A DNA stretch of 64,000 nt from CAYFUT01 sp964346395 (lineage in GTDB: Bacteria > Bacillota > Halanaerobiia > Halobacteroidales > Halobacteroidaceae): contig CAYFUT010000007.1 in assembly GCA_964346395.1 (NCBI GenBank), positions 9,546 to 73,545 of the forward strand. Direction: 5' to 3'. Under the pieces are notes generated by a model. That model was not told the origin of the DNA and did not search any database. It saw nothing but the letters and a program-made list of their open reading frames with translations. This document shows positions 1 to 7,415 of this stretch, piece after piece (within the stretch, counting starts at the first letter, position 1; the number at the start of each line of letters is the position of its first letter). A program made the position numbers and the translations under genes.

Positions 1-498
1 CTTTTGCTTTGCTTCTCTATCTCCGGCATCTTTTCGGCGGGCCAACTCCTGTTCTTCCTCTTTATCCAACAGTGGGATTTTCCCAATCTCTTTTAGATAC
101 ATTTTTACCGGATCATCAATCCCAGCTGCATCCGGTACCCCTAAATCTATATCACTAAAATCAAACTCTTCATCTGCTTCTCCCTTTTCCTCTTTCAGTT
201 CTTCTACTTTATCAAAAATATTATTTAAGACCTGCGAAGCCTCTTCCTCATCTACTTTCTCTTCCTCCTCCCCCGCTAATTCTGAACTAGCTTCTTCTGT
301 CGGGGAAGCAGTTTCTTTTTCTACAACTTCAATTCCTTCACTAGCAAAAATATCATAAACCTCTTCTAACTGATCTTCCTCGAGCTCAATATCAGCAAAA
401 GCCTCTTCAATATCTGCTTCTTCTATTTGTCCTTGATTGCGGCCTTCATCTAATAATTTACCTACTTTTTTCTGTATTGCTTCCATATCGGCTGTCAT
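1..498 (-). CDS. rpoD: RNA polymerase primary sigma factor RpoD (SigA), 5' part
   Basis: The first 166 codons are present and the rest lies before the window. The frame opens with MTADMEAIQKKVGKLLDEG, typical of sigma-70 region 1.1. A long Glu/Asp-rich linker follows, then DDPVKMYLKEIGKIPLL (about residues 131-147), which is the region 1.2 signature of primary sigma factors. The product directs core RNA polymerase to housekeeping promoters. The ATG at 498 is preceded by GGAGGG, which overlaps the last codons of dnaG, so the two genes are 1 bp apart and probably translationally coupled. dnaG-rpoD is the classic macromolecular-synthesis pair. Confidence 0.97.
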   Translation of the reverse strand, partial: MTADMEAIQKKVGKLLDEGRNQGQIEEADIEEAFADIELEEDQLEEVYDIFASEGIEVVEKETASPTEEASSELAGEEEEKVDEEEASQVLNNIFDKVEELKEEKGEADEEFDFSDIDLGVPDAAGIDDPVKMYLKEIGKIPLLDKEEEQELARRKDAGDREAKQK

Positions 499-499
499 A

Positions 500-2347
500 T
501 TAGTTTCCCTCCTTTCTCAACTGGTTTTGATATTGGCTGTAATCCTGGAGTAACTCTCTAAGCTGCTCATTATCTCCTTCTGCTTCTGCTTGTTTAATTT
601 TTGTTTCTAAATCTTCCAGTTTCATTTTTAATTGATACTCCTTTATTCTATTGATAGAATCAGCTAGTTCCCGATCTAAATCATCACTTACTACTCCTTC
701 AACAGATAACTTAACCACTAATTCTTCCACCTCTTCACTTTTTATTGCCGTTAACAACCTATCTACCTCAATTTTTTTATCTTGTTCATAAAAATCACAG
801 AGTAGAGAAAACAACCGCTTATATTTTTCCTGTTTAAAATCTTCAATTAATAATGATTCCCTAATTTGAGGAATATACCTAGGTTGATCAATAATTATCT
901 TAATCACCGCTTCTACCGCTCTTTTATAAGCCAATTGCGAACTGCTTAACTCTTCTTTCAAGTTGTTATTATTTCCCCAATCATTCTTATTATCCTGATT
1001 ATTATTAGATTTTTGCCTCTGGTTTCTTTTATAGCGGTTGACTTCTTTCTGTAACGAAGTTATACTTTCTTTTTTGATACCTAGTTTTTCAGCCACATAC
1101 TGTAAATATTCTCCCCGTTCTACTTCATCTTCTACTTGACTTAAAACAGGCACTGTTTTACGAAAAGCATTTATCTTACTATCTACATCAACAAACTCAT
1201 TATTGTCCGGTAAAACACTATTAATTTTAAACTCAAGTAAAGGTACTGCCTCGCTCATTAGTGTTTTAAACCCTTCTTTTCCTTCTTGCTGGAGGAAATC
1301 ATCTGGATCTTGTTCCTGCGGTAATTCAATCACTTCAACCTGGAGACCAGCTTGCCGTAAAATATTCAACCCCCGCCAGGTAGCCTGTTCTCCAGCTGCA
1401 TCAGCATCATAAGCAATATATACTTTATCAGCATACCTGGCCAATAAATTAGCCTGTCTAGTAGTCAAAGAAGTACCCAAAGAAGCTACTACATTCTTAA
1501 CCCCCATCTGGTAAGCAGTAATTACATCCGTATACCCCTCCATCATAATTGCTATTTCTTGCTCGCGGATAAAAGACTTCGTTAAGTGAAGTCCATATAA
1601 CGTCTGGCTTTTATCAAAGATCATTGTTTCCGGAGAATTTAAATATTTTGGTTCCTCATCCGCCGCTAAAACTCGCCCCCCAAAACCAATCGGTTGGCCG
1701 CGATGATTAAAAATAGAAAACATCACTCGATTGCGAAAGCGGTCATAATAACCCGAAGCATTGTTTCTAGCAATCACTAATCCGGATTTAGATAAAATTT
1801 GATCAGAATAATCCTTTTTCTTTAAAAATTTATATAATTGCTCCCAGCGGTCAGGAGCAAAACCTAACTTAAACTTGTGAATTACTTCTGAGGAAAATCC
1901 TCTTTCTTGTAAATATTGATACCCCTGATCCCCTAGATTGCTCTCTGTTAACAAATAAACATAAAAGCGAGTAGCTAATTTATGAATTTCATATAACTTT
2001 TGTTTTTCACTTCGCTTTTTTCTCTCTTCAGCTGACAGATTACGATTCGGCAAATCAAGATGAGCCCGATCAGCTAAATATTTAATCGCTTCTACAAAGG
2101 TTAATCCTTCAATTTCCATGATGAAATTGAAAATATTACCTCCCGCTCCACAGCCAAAGCAATAGTACAACTGCTTATCCGGATCCACACTAAAAGAAGG
2201 AGTATCTTCTTGATGAAAAGGACATAACCCCATATAATTTTTTCCCCGTTTTTTTAACTCAGTATACTCCCCTGCAAGATCTAACAAATCATTATTATGC
2301 TTTACCTGATCCACAAATTCTTCCTTATAATAGTAATCATCACTCAC
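500..2347 (-). CDS. dnaG: DNA primase DnaG
   Basis: 615 aa, the usual length for a bacterial primase. It makes the RNA primers for lagging-strand synthesis and binds the replicative helicase. The N-terminal CHC2 zinc finger shows C42, H45, C63 and C66 (LCPFH ... YYCFGCG). The catalytic core follows, with a TOPRIM segment around EGYTDVITAYQMG and YDADAAGEQA. The C-terminal part (about residues 440-615) is helical, charged and Asn/Gln-rich at its start, as expected for the linker and helicase-binding domain. The start is a GTG at 2347 with GAGGGTG about 8 nt upstream. It is the first gene of dnaG-rpoD in this window, and 289 bp separate it from the reductase gene upstream. Confidence 0.97.
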   Translation of the reverse strand: MSDDYYYKEEFVDQVKHNNDLLDLAGEYTELKKRGKNYMGLCPFHQEDTPSFSVDPDKQLYYCFGCGAGGNIFNFIMEIEGLTFVEAIKYLADRAHLDLPNRNLSAEERKKRSEKQKLYEIHKLATRFYVYLLTESNLGDQGYQYLQERGFSSEVIHKFKLGFAPDRWEQLYKFLKKKDYSDQILSKSGLVIARNNASGYYDRFRNRVMFSIFNHRGQPIGFGGRVLAADEEPKYLNSPETMIFDKSQTLYGLHLTKSFIREQEIAIMMEGYTDVITAYQMGVKNVVASLGTSLTTRQANLLARYADKVYIAYDADAAGEQATWRGLNILRQAGLQVEVIELPQEQDPDDFLQQEGKEGFKTLMSEAVPLLEFKINSVLPDNNEFVDVDSKINAFRKTVPVLSQVEDEVERGEYLQYVAEKLGIKKESITSLQKEVNRYKRNQRQKSNNNQDNKNDWGNNNNLKEELSSSQLAYKRAVEAVIKIIIDQPRYIPQIRESLLIEDFKQEKYKRLFSLLCDFYEQDKKIEVDRLLTAIKSEEVEELVVKLSVEGVVSDDLDRELADSINRIKEYQLKMKLEDLETKIKQAEAEGDNEQLRELLQDYSQYQNQLRKEGN

Positions 2348-2572
2348 TAATAGTCACCCTCTAAAAAACAGTTATTGCCTTTAAAGCTCTTCAAGACATT
2401 ACTATAAATTCCTGCCTTACTATTAAAATTAATTGTAATTTAATCTCTATCGTCTATTTACCAGGTATCTTACACTATATATTATATTGCACATCTCCAA
2501 TTAAAATTCCTCCTTTAAATTTTTATTCATCAAGTACCAAAAAACTAACCGCTTCTCCAGCTCCCAAATAGA

Positions 2573-2598
2573 AAAAAAGCCGCTCCCAGCGGCTTTTT
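2573..2598 (-). terminator. Intrinsic terminator after the flavodoxin-like gene
   Basis: A GC-rich hairpin, AGCCGCT-CCC-AGCGGCT, has A/T runs on both sides. On the minus strand it ends in seven U, 39 nt after the stop of the gene at 2637. It could also work on the plus strand. It separates the reductase transcript from dnaG-rpoD. Confidence 0.85.
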
Positions 2599-2636
2599 AC
2601 ATAAATAGTATTTAATTGTAGATTATATACTAGCAG

Positions 2637-3224
2637 TCAAGTATTTAACTTATTTGCTACTTGAAAAATACGTTGGCCCAAATTTTCAGCTTCCTGCTGA
2701 GCAGTTTCATCTTCTGCTGCTTCCTGTTGTCCGCAGGCTCCTTGATGGCCTACACTTTCTCCTTGAGCTCCATCACCTACAATAGTCATCCCCTGCACTA
2801 ACATCATATCCTGCAAAGCTCTAATAGTCGTTTCTTGCCCTCCAAAGCGGGAGCCTCCTACAGCAATAGCGCCTCCTACAGTATTAAATAACGCCTCTTC
2901 AGTTCTCAATGCCCTCGTCATATCCCAAAAAGATTTCAACTGAGCACTAACAGTTCCAAAATAAACCGGACTAGCTAAAATTATACCATCAGTTTCAGCC
3001 ATTAAATCAAAATATTCTGCAAGCAAAGTTCCCTGATAACAACTTTGATTACAAGGACTTGAACAGTGAACACAAAAAGGAGAATCTAATTCAGCCAGCG
3101 GCTTTTTTATATGTAAAATCTGCGTCTCTACATCTTTTCCTTTCATCACATCTAACGCCTTATTCAATAAAAAAGTAGTATTCCCTTCTTCATGAGGACT
3201 CCCATTAATTCCTATAATCTTCAT
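2637..3224 (-). CDS. Flavodoxin-fold NAD(P)H-dependent FMN reductase / iron-sulfur flavoprotein-like
   Basis: 195 aa from the ATG at 3224, chosen because GGGAGG lies 8-9 nt upstream; a TTG 21 bp further up is in frame but would sit inside that ribosome site. The N-terminus MKIIGINGSPHEEGNTTFLL is the FMN phosphate-binding loop of the NADPH-dependent FMN reductase family. A cysteine cluster, CVHCSSPCNQSC (about residues 49-60), resembles that of iron-sulfur flavoproteins, though the spacing is not the exact Isf pattern. ASPVYFGTVSAQLKSFWDM is the second family motif. The substrate is unknown; it may be a quinone, a metal or a general electron acceptor. It lies directly downstream of repeat element A1 and is monocistronic by context. 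Confidence 0.8.
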   Translation of the reverse strand: MKIIGINGSPHEEGNTTFLLNKALDVMKGKDVETQILHIKKPLAELDSPFCVHCSSPCNQSCYQGTLLAEYFDLMAETDGIILASPVYFGTVSAQLKSFWDMTRALRTEEALFNTVGGAIAVGGSRFGGQETTIRALQDMMLVQGMTIVGDGAQGESVGHQGACGQQEAAEDETAQQEAENLGQRIFQVANKLNT

Positions 3225-3263
3225 TCTCTTATTTCCTCCCCTCAAAACTATATAAGATTTTTA

Positions 3264-3548
3264 CATAAGCGTTAACTTAAACCAAATTTTGTTAATTTAA
3301 AAGTTTAAAGTAAAATATTAACAAGTATTATGATCATATGGGCAAATGGTTTTTATTACGGAGAGTTTCTGTGAAACTCGTAGGATGGGCGGTAGGCTAC
3401 AAGCAAAACCATAAAATAAAAAACCACCTCTAAAAACCTTTATTCTATGGTTTTGATTTGGCTCACAGCTCCCAGCCTATAGCTAATAATACACTAGTTC
3501 AATAAAAACAAATCAATTAACAAAATATACCTTAAGTTAACGCGTATG
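3264..3548. repeat. MITE-like repeat, family A copy 1
   Basis: This fills most of the 373-bp spacer between the reductase gene and ppsR. The left end is CATAAGCGTTAACTTAA (3264-3280). The right end is its near inverse, TTAAGTTAACGCGTATG (3532-3548). Both ends continue inward with sequence matching the two ends of the element at 47461-47664 (the AACCAAATTTT side and the TATATTTT / TTTGTTTTTAT side). The 170-bp centre is different in the two copies. There is no open reading frame of note. The order is non-autonomous-element-like; no transposase is in the window. Confidence 0.7.
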
Positions 3549-3597
3549 ATTTTCTATTAACTACCTTATGCAGAAAAAATCAAAATATGCAGGACTA

Positions 3598-4404
3598 TCA
3601 TCTAACATCTGTTAAAATTTCAGCAGCTATTTCTTCAATCGCAGTATGGGATATATCTATTATTCTACACCCTAACTGCTCCATTATTTCTTCAGCGTAA
3701 GTAAGTTCCTCTTGAATTCGTTCCAACTTACCATACCCACTCTGCGCACTAAACCGCATTGACTTTAACCGCTCTTGCCTAATTTTTTGTAAAAGCTCCG
3801 GCTCAATTGTTAATCCGAATATTTTTTCCGGCGGCAGCTCATAAATCTCTTCCGGCGGCAGTACTTCTGGAGATAAAGAAACATTAGCTACTTTATAATT
3901 TTCATAGGCTAAATAGCGGCTAATTGGTGTTTTAGAAGTTCGAGAAACTCCTAATAAAATTATATCAGCCGATTTTAACTTATTAATATTTTTCCCATCA
4001 TCACATCGCACCGCAAACTCAAGACAGCTTAATTTATTAAAGGACTTCTTATCATGTTGATAACTTAGGCCTACCTCCAACTGCGGCTGCTTATTCAAAA
4101 TTTGAGAAAATTGCGTTAAAAATGGTCCCAAAATATCCAGCGCTGGAATCCCCACCTGTTCAGCTTCTGCTTCTAAATACTCGCATAACTCCGGCAGCAC
4201 AAGAGTATAAGCAATCACTACATTCTCTTCGTTTTGAGCCTGAGCAATAATCTCTGTTAACCGGTCAATGCTATTCACATCGGAAAAATTTCTAATATCA
4301 AGTTCCTCAATATCAAATTGAATAGCTACCGAATCAATTACTGTTTTTGCCGTTTTACCAGTAGAATCAGAAATTAAAAATACAGTCAAATTGCTATCGC
4401 CCAC
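3598..4404 (-). CDS. ppsR: Pyruvate,phosphate dikinase regulatory protein PpsR (DUF299 / YqfL family)
   Basis: 268 aa, full length. Members are bifunctional: an ADP-dependent kinase and Pi-dependent pyrophosphorylase acting on a Thr of pyruvate,phosphate dikinase (or PEP synthetase), so they switch gluconeogenic PEP formation. The N-terminus VFLISDSTGKTAKTV and the central P-loop-like GVSRTSKTPISRYLA (about residues 153-167) are the family hallmarks. The start is GTG at 4404 with AGGAAA just upstream. It follows ccpN by 31 bp, and ccpN-yqfL is a conserved pair in Firmicutes, consistent with joint control of gluconeogenesis. Confidence 0.95.
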   Translation of the reverse strand: MGDSNLTVFLISDSTGKTAKTVIDSVAIQFDIEELDIRNFSDVNSIDRLTEIIAQAQNEENVVIAYTLVLPELCEYLEAEAEQVGIPALDILGPFLTQFSQILNKQPQLEVGLSYQHDKKSFNKLSCLEFAVRCDDGKNINKLKSADIILLGVSRTSKTPISRYLAYENYKVANVSLSPEVLPPEEIYELPPEKIFGLTIEPELLQKIRQERLKSMRFSAQSGYGKLERIQEELTYAEEIMEQLGCRIIDISHTAIEEIAAEILTDVR

Positions 4405-4435
4405 TTTCCTAGTCTCCCCCCTAAGTAAAAAGTTT

Positions 4436-5092
4436 TTACTTATCTAAACTAAAATCTACAAAATATCTAACTAAACTAGTCTTGTTAACTTTACCTACTA
4501 CTTTTAATTTATGTTCGCGCGAATTAGATTCCGGTTCCATCTCTTCTACTACTGGTACACAGTCCACTTCATACTCTACTAATTTCTCCATAGCTTCAAA
4601 AATAGTATCGGTATTCTGCACAGTAATAACGTGAGGCATTCTTGTCATTGCTACACTAACCGGAATTTCTTTAACACCTGTCTCCCCCATTGTTACTTTC
4701 AACAAATCTTTCTCAGAAACTACTCCTACCAACGTTTCCAATTCATCAATTACAAACAGCGTATCAACATCCTCTAGAAAAAGAGTTACAATCGCATCAT
4801 AAACTGAATTTTCTTCCTCTTTAATAACTATCGGTACTGATTTAATTTCTTTTATCTGCTTACCATATAAATCATCCAGCTCTTTTAAATAAGTACTTTC
4901 TCCCGAATAAAAATAACCTACCTTCGGTTTAGCTTCCAGTATATTAGCCATCGTCAATACTGAAAGGTCAGAGCGTAGAGCTCCCCGAGTTAAATCTAAC
5001 CGTTCAGCTATTTCTTTACTGGGAATAGGGCCTTCCTCTTTAACTATTTCAATTATTGTTTTCTGCCGGTCACTTAAATTAATTTCTACCAC
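4436..5092 (-). CDS. ccpN: CcpN-type transcriptional repressor with HTH and two CBS domains
   Basis: 218 aa if translation starts at the GTG at 5092. From there the protein reads (M)VEINLSDRQKTIIEIVKEEG, which aligns with the start of Bacillus CcpN. An in-frame ATG at 5134 exists but is part of a TGCTATAATG promoter -10 box, so it is unlikely to be on the mRNA. An N-terminal winged helix (PIPSKEIAERLDLTRGALRS) is followed by two CBS domains (VTLFLEDVDTLFVID ... and VAMTRMPHVITVQNTD ...) that bind adenine nucleotides. CcpN represses gluconeogenic genes in B. subtilis. It is cotranscribed with ppsR. Confidence 0.92.
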   Translation of the reverse strand: MVEINLSDRQKTIIEIVKEEGPIPSKEIAERLDLTRGALRSDLSVLTMANILEAKPKVGYFYSGESTYLKELDDLYGKQIKEIKSVPIVIKEEENSVYDAIVTLFLEDVDTLFVIDELETLVGVVSEKDLLKVTMGETGVKEIPVSVAMTRMPHVITVQNTDTIFEAMEKLVEYEVDCVPVVEEMEPESNSREHKLKVVGKVNKTSLVRYFVDFSLDK

Positions 5093-5132
5093 TCCCTTCC
5101 CCACAAAGCTATTAACTATCTTATCTGACTTC

Positions 5133-5161
5133 ATTATAGCAAATAATAGCCAATTTCCAAA
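5133..5161 (-). promoter_or_regulatory. Extended -10 promoter for ccpN-ppsR
   Basis: On the minus strand TGCTATAAT (extended -10, hexamer 5133-5138) is preceded 17 nt upstream by TTTGGA (5156-5161). The downstream edge overlaps an in-frame ATG, which argues that ccpN starts further in. Confidence 0.6.
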
Positions 5162-5193
5162 GTAAAAAATAAAAACCTACTTCTCAGTAGGTT
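5161..5193 (-). terminator. Terminator after glpX
   Basis: Hairpin AACCTACT-TCTC-AGTAGGTT (5174-5193). On the minus strand it is followed by TTTATTTTTTAC. It lies about 108 nt beyond the glpX stop and just before the ccpN promoter. Confidence 0.75.
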
Positions 5194-5300
5194 GCAATTA
5201 GTCTGCTGTAGTTTTTATTCTAAATGAATTCCCGAAGGAAGGATAACTTATCTCCTTTTCCGGTTGCTGATAATTATCAATTTTAACCGGCTTAACTCCC

Positions 5301-6248
5301 CTAACTAACTTTTCGATCAACAGAATAGTTAGTAGTCAACTCTCTACTTCGCATCGAATCCTTAAATTTTTGCAATAGTAAAGAATTAGTTCGTCCTTGT
5401 TTAACTCCGGCTAGTAATTCCCCATCTGTAACTCCGGTCAGAGAAAATATGATTTCTTCTCCAGCTACTAACTGATTAATACCAAATATTTGATTAATAT
5501 CAGAAACTCCGAGGCCTGTAATCTTATCCATCTCCGTTTGATTACGGGGCATCAATTGAGCTTCCATATCTCCGCCTAATACTTTAACAGCCGCAGCAGT
5601 CAGAATTCCTTCCGGAGCACCGCCGATTCCGACTGCCACATCAACCTCCTCTTCAGGTAAAGCAGCTGCTAGCCCTGCTACTATATCTACTCCGCTAATC
5701 AACTTTAAATTTGCTCCCAGCCCATAAACTTCCTTAATTAATTCTCGATGGCGGGGCCGGTCAAGGACTACCACCGTCAAGTCAGAAACTGATTTATCTA
5801 AAGCTTCAGCTACCGCTGCTAAATTATCCGCCGGCTTAGCCTGCAGGTCTATTGTTCCTTTAGCCTGCGGGCCAACTACAATCTTATTCATATAAATATC
5901 AGGTACCGACAACAAATTACCGCGAGGCACAGCAGCTATCACCGCTAATGAATTAGGAGCTTCAGCGGCCGCAAATTCAGTACCTTCAATCGGATCAACT
6001 GCAATATCTAATTCACACTTTGCTCCCCCACCTATCTGTTCCCCATAGTCAAGTTTAGGAGCTTTATCTTTTTCTCCTTCTCCGACTACAATTTCTCCTT
6101 TGCTAGGTAACTTAACAGCCGTTTCTCGGATTGCTTCTACCGCTCTTCTATCTACTATTTCTTTATCCCCCTGCCCAACAACCGGCGCCACTGACAGAGC
6201 AGCCTGTTCAGTAATCTCTAAAAACCCAAATGCTAAATTCCGTTTCAT
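5301..6248 (-). CDS. glpX: Class II fructose-1,6-bisphosphatase GlpX
   Basis: 315 aa, full length. It hydrolyses fructose 1,6-bisphosphate to fructose 6-phosphate in gluconeogenesis, using metal ions. Family motifs in order: FLEITEQAALSVAPVVGQGD (residues 9-28), IVVGEGEKDKAP, and the metal/phosphate motif DIAVDPIEGTEFAAAE, then GIGGAPEGILTAAAVK. The start ATG at 6248 has AAAAGGGGTTG upstream. Its neighbours ccpN and ppsR also act in gluconeogenesis, so carbon-flow control genes are grouped here. The ankyrin gene ends 66 bp upstream and probably shares its transcript. Confidence 0.95.
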   Translation of the reverse strand: MKRNLAFGFLEITEQAALSVAPVVGQGDKEIVDRRAVEAIRETAVKLPSKGEIVVGEGEKDKAPKLDYGEQIGGGAKCELDIAVDPIEGTEFAAAEAPNSLAVIAAVPRGNLLSVPDIYMNKIVVGPQAKGTIDLQAKPADNLAAVAEALDKSVSDLTVVVLDRPRHRELIKEVYGLGANLKLISGVDIVAGLAAALPEEEVDVAVGIGGAPEGILTAAAVKVLGGDMEAQLMPRNQTEMDKITGLGVSDINQIFGINQLVAGEEIIFSLTGVTDGELLAGVKQGRTNSLLLQKFKDSMRSRELTTNYSVDRKVS

Positions 6249-6314
6249 TTATTTTCAACCCCTTTTAGATTACTGCTGGTTTCAAGTAACTTTATTTTTA
6301 GTTACAAATTTAAA

Positions 6315-6968
6315 CTACGTTATATTTGCTTTCTTATCTACTCCCCGGGGCTGCTCTAAAAACGCCAACAATTGACTATCATACTTTTCAGCCAAAGACA
6401 ACGGGGTAGCTCCCTGACCATCTTCTATTTGTAAAGCTGCTCCTGCTTCCAATAAAGTCTGCAAAGCATCACTACTACCATTATTTTTAACTGCCCAGAG
6501 GACAGGAGTATTATTCACCCTATCTCTAATCTGTAAATCAGCTCCGGCTCGTAAAAGAGAACCGACAACTTCGGGATGGCTTTTATTTTCCGTAGCATAC
6601 ATTAAAGGCGTTCTCCCCATCCCTTCCCGAGTATTAACTTCCGCTCCGGCAGCCAACAAAATATCCACTACTGTCTGCGAACTGTATTTAGCTGCATACA
6701 TCAAAGGAGTTTTGCCCAGAGAATTCCGAACATTAACCCAAGCCCCAGCATTAATTAAAGTTTTCATAGCTTCTACTCCTGCTCCATGTAAAATAGCTAA
6801 CATTAAAGCAGTGGTTCCCGTTCTATTACGAGCATTTACATCTACTCCCTCGGCAACCAACTGCTTAATTGCTTCTAAATTATTAGAATCTGTTACTGCT
6901 TCTAAAAGTCTTTCTTCCTTTTTTCCTTTTCTCCGCTTTTTCACCTGTGGTTTAGCTTGTAATTCCAC
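6315..6968 (-). CDS. Ankyrin-repeat protein
   Basis: 217 aa. After a short basic stretch (KKRRKGKKEE, residues 10-19) there are about five ankyrin repeats with the usual core, for example GTTALMLAILHGAG, GKTPLMYAAKYSSQ, GRTPLMYATENKSH, NTPVLWAVKNNGSS and GATPLSLAEKYDSQ. There is no signal peptide or membrane segment. Such proteins bind partner proteins; the partner is not known. The start is GTG at 6968 with GGGGGG upstream. It lies directly upstream of glpX, on the same strand and 66 bp away, behind one promoter. The pairing is unusual. Confidence 0.9.
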   Translation of the reverse strand: MELQAKPQVKKRRKGKKEERLLEAVTDSNNLEAIKQLVAEGVDVNARNRTGTTALMLAILHGAGVEAMKTLINAGAWVNVRNSLGKTPLMYAAKYSSQTVVDILLAAGAEVNTREGMGRTPLMYATENKSHPEVVGSLLRAGADLQIRDRVNNTPVLWAVKNNGSSDALQTLLEAGAALQIEDGQGATPLSLAEKYDSQLLAFLEQPRGVDKKANIT

Positions 6969-7047
6969 TGTATTCCCCCCTAAGGAATAATTATCTTTTA
7001 TTTTTATTCAAACTATATTTTAGTATTTCCCTCTTTTCTATACATTA

Positions 7048-7075
7048 ATTATAACAAATAATTTTAAAAGTGCAA
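7048..7075 (-). promoter_or_regulatory. Sigma-A promoter for the ankyrin-glpX unit
   Basis: Minus strand: TTGCAC (7070-7075), 16-nt spacer, TATAAT (7048-7053), about 80 nt upstream of the GTG start at 6968. Confidence 0.7.
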
Positions 7076-7287
7076 CACATTTTTCTAAAAAGTGTACCAT
7101 ATTAGGTGGAAAAATTAAATTAATTGCTTCTTTTCCTCTCAATAAAGGGCTTAAAGCTGGTTTTAAAAGTAAAAATCAATTTATAAGTAGTTGAGAAACA
7201 GGAGCTTAGCCCGGATTAACCATAAATACACACCATATACCGTCAATATTATCAACAATAGTATACACTATTAATTTAATTAAAACT

Positions 7288-7377
7288 CATAGGCATTAAT
7301 TTGAGCTGAATTTTAGTAATTTGGAGGTTTAAAAAGGATTAACAAGCTGCCCACAGCTAATAATACACGATTGCGAT
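7288..7377. repeat. Truncated family A repeat, copy 3
   Basis: From 7288 the sequence runs CATAGGCATTAATTTGAGC and then AATTTTAGTAATTT, matching the AACCAAATTTTAGTAATTT end of copy 2. It ends with AGCTAATAATACACGAT, which matches the AGCTAATAATACAC of copy 1. The right terminal inverted repeat is missing, cut off at the glyS terminator. The rest of the 446-bp spacer (6969-7415) holds the ankyrin promoter and otherwise AT-rich sequence with nothing I recognise. Confidence 0.5.
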
Positions 7378-7410
7378 AAAAAAAGCCCCTCCAGTTTAAC
7401 TGAAGGGACT
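7378..7410 (-). terminator. Terminator after glyS
   Basis: Minus strand: CCCTTCAG-TTAAA-CTGGAGGG followed by GCTTTTTTT, beginning 6 nt after the glyS stop codon. Confidence 0.88.
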
Positions 7411-7415
7411 CCCCA

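Noticed and set aside
3225..3597. Riboswitch upstream of the flavodoxin-like gene
   Set aside because: The spacer is explained by repeat family A; no FMN or other known aptamer core was recognised.
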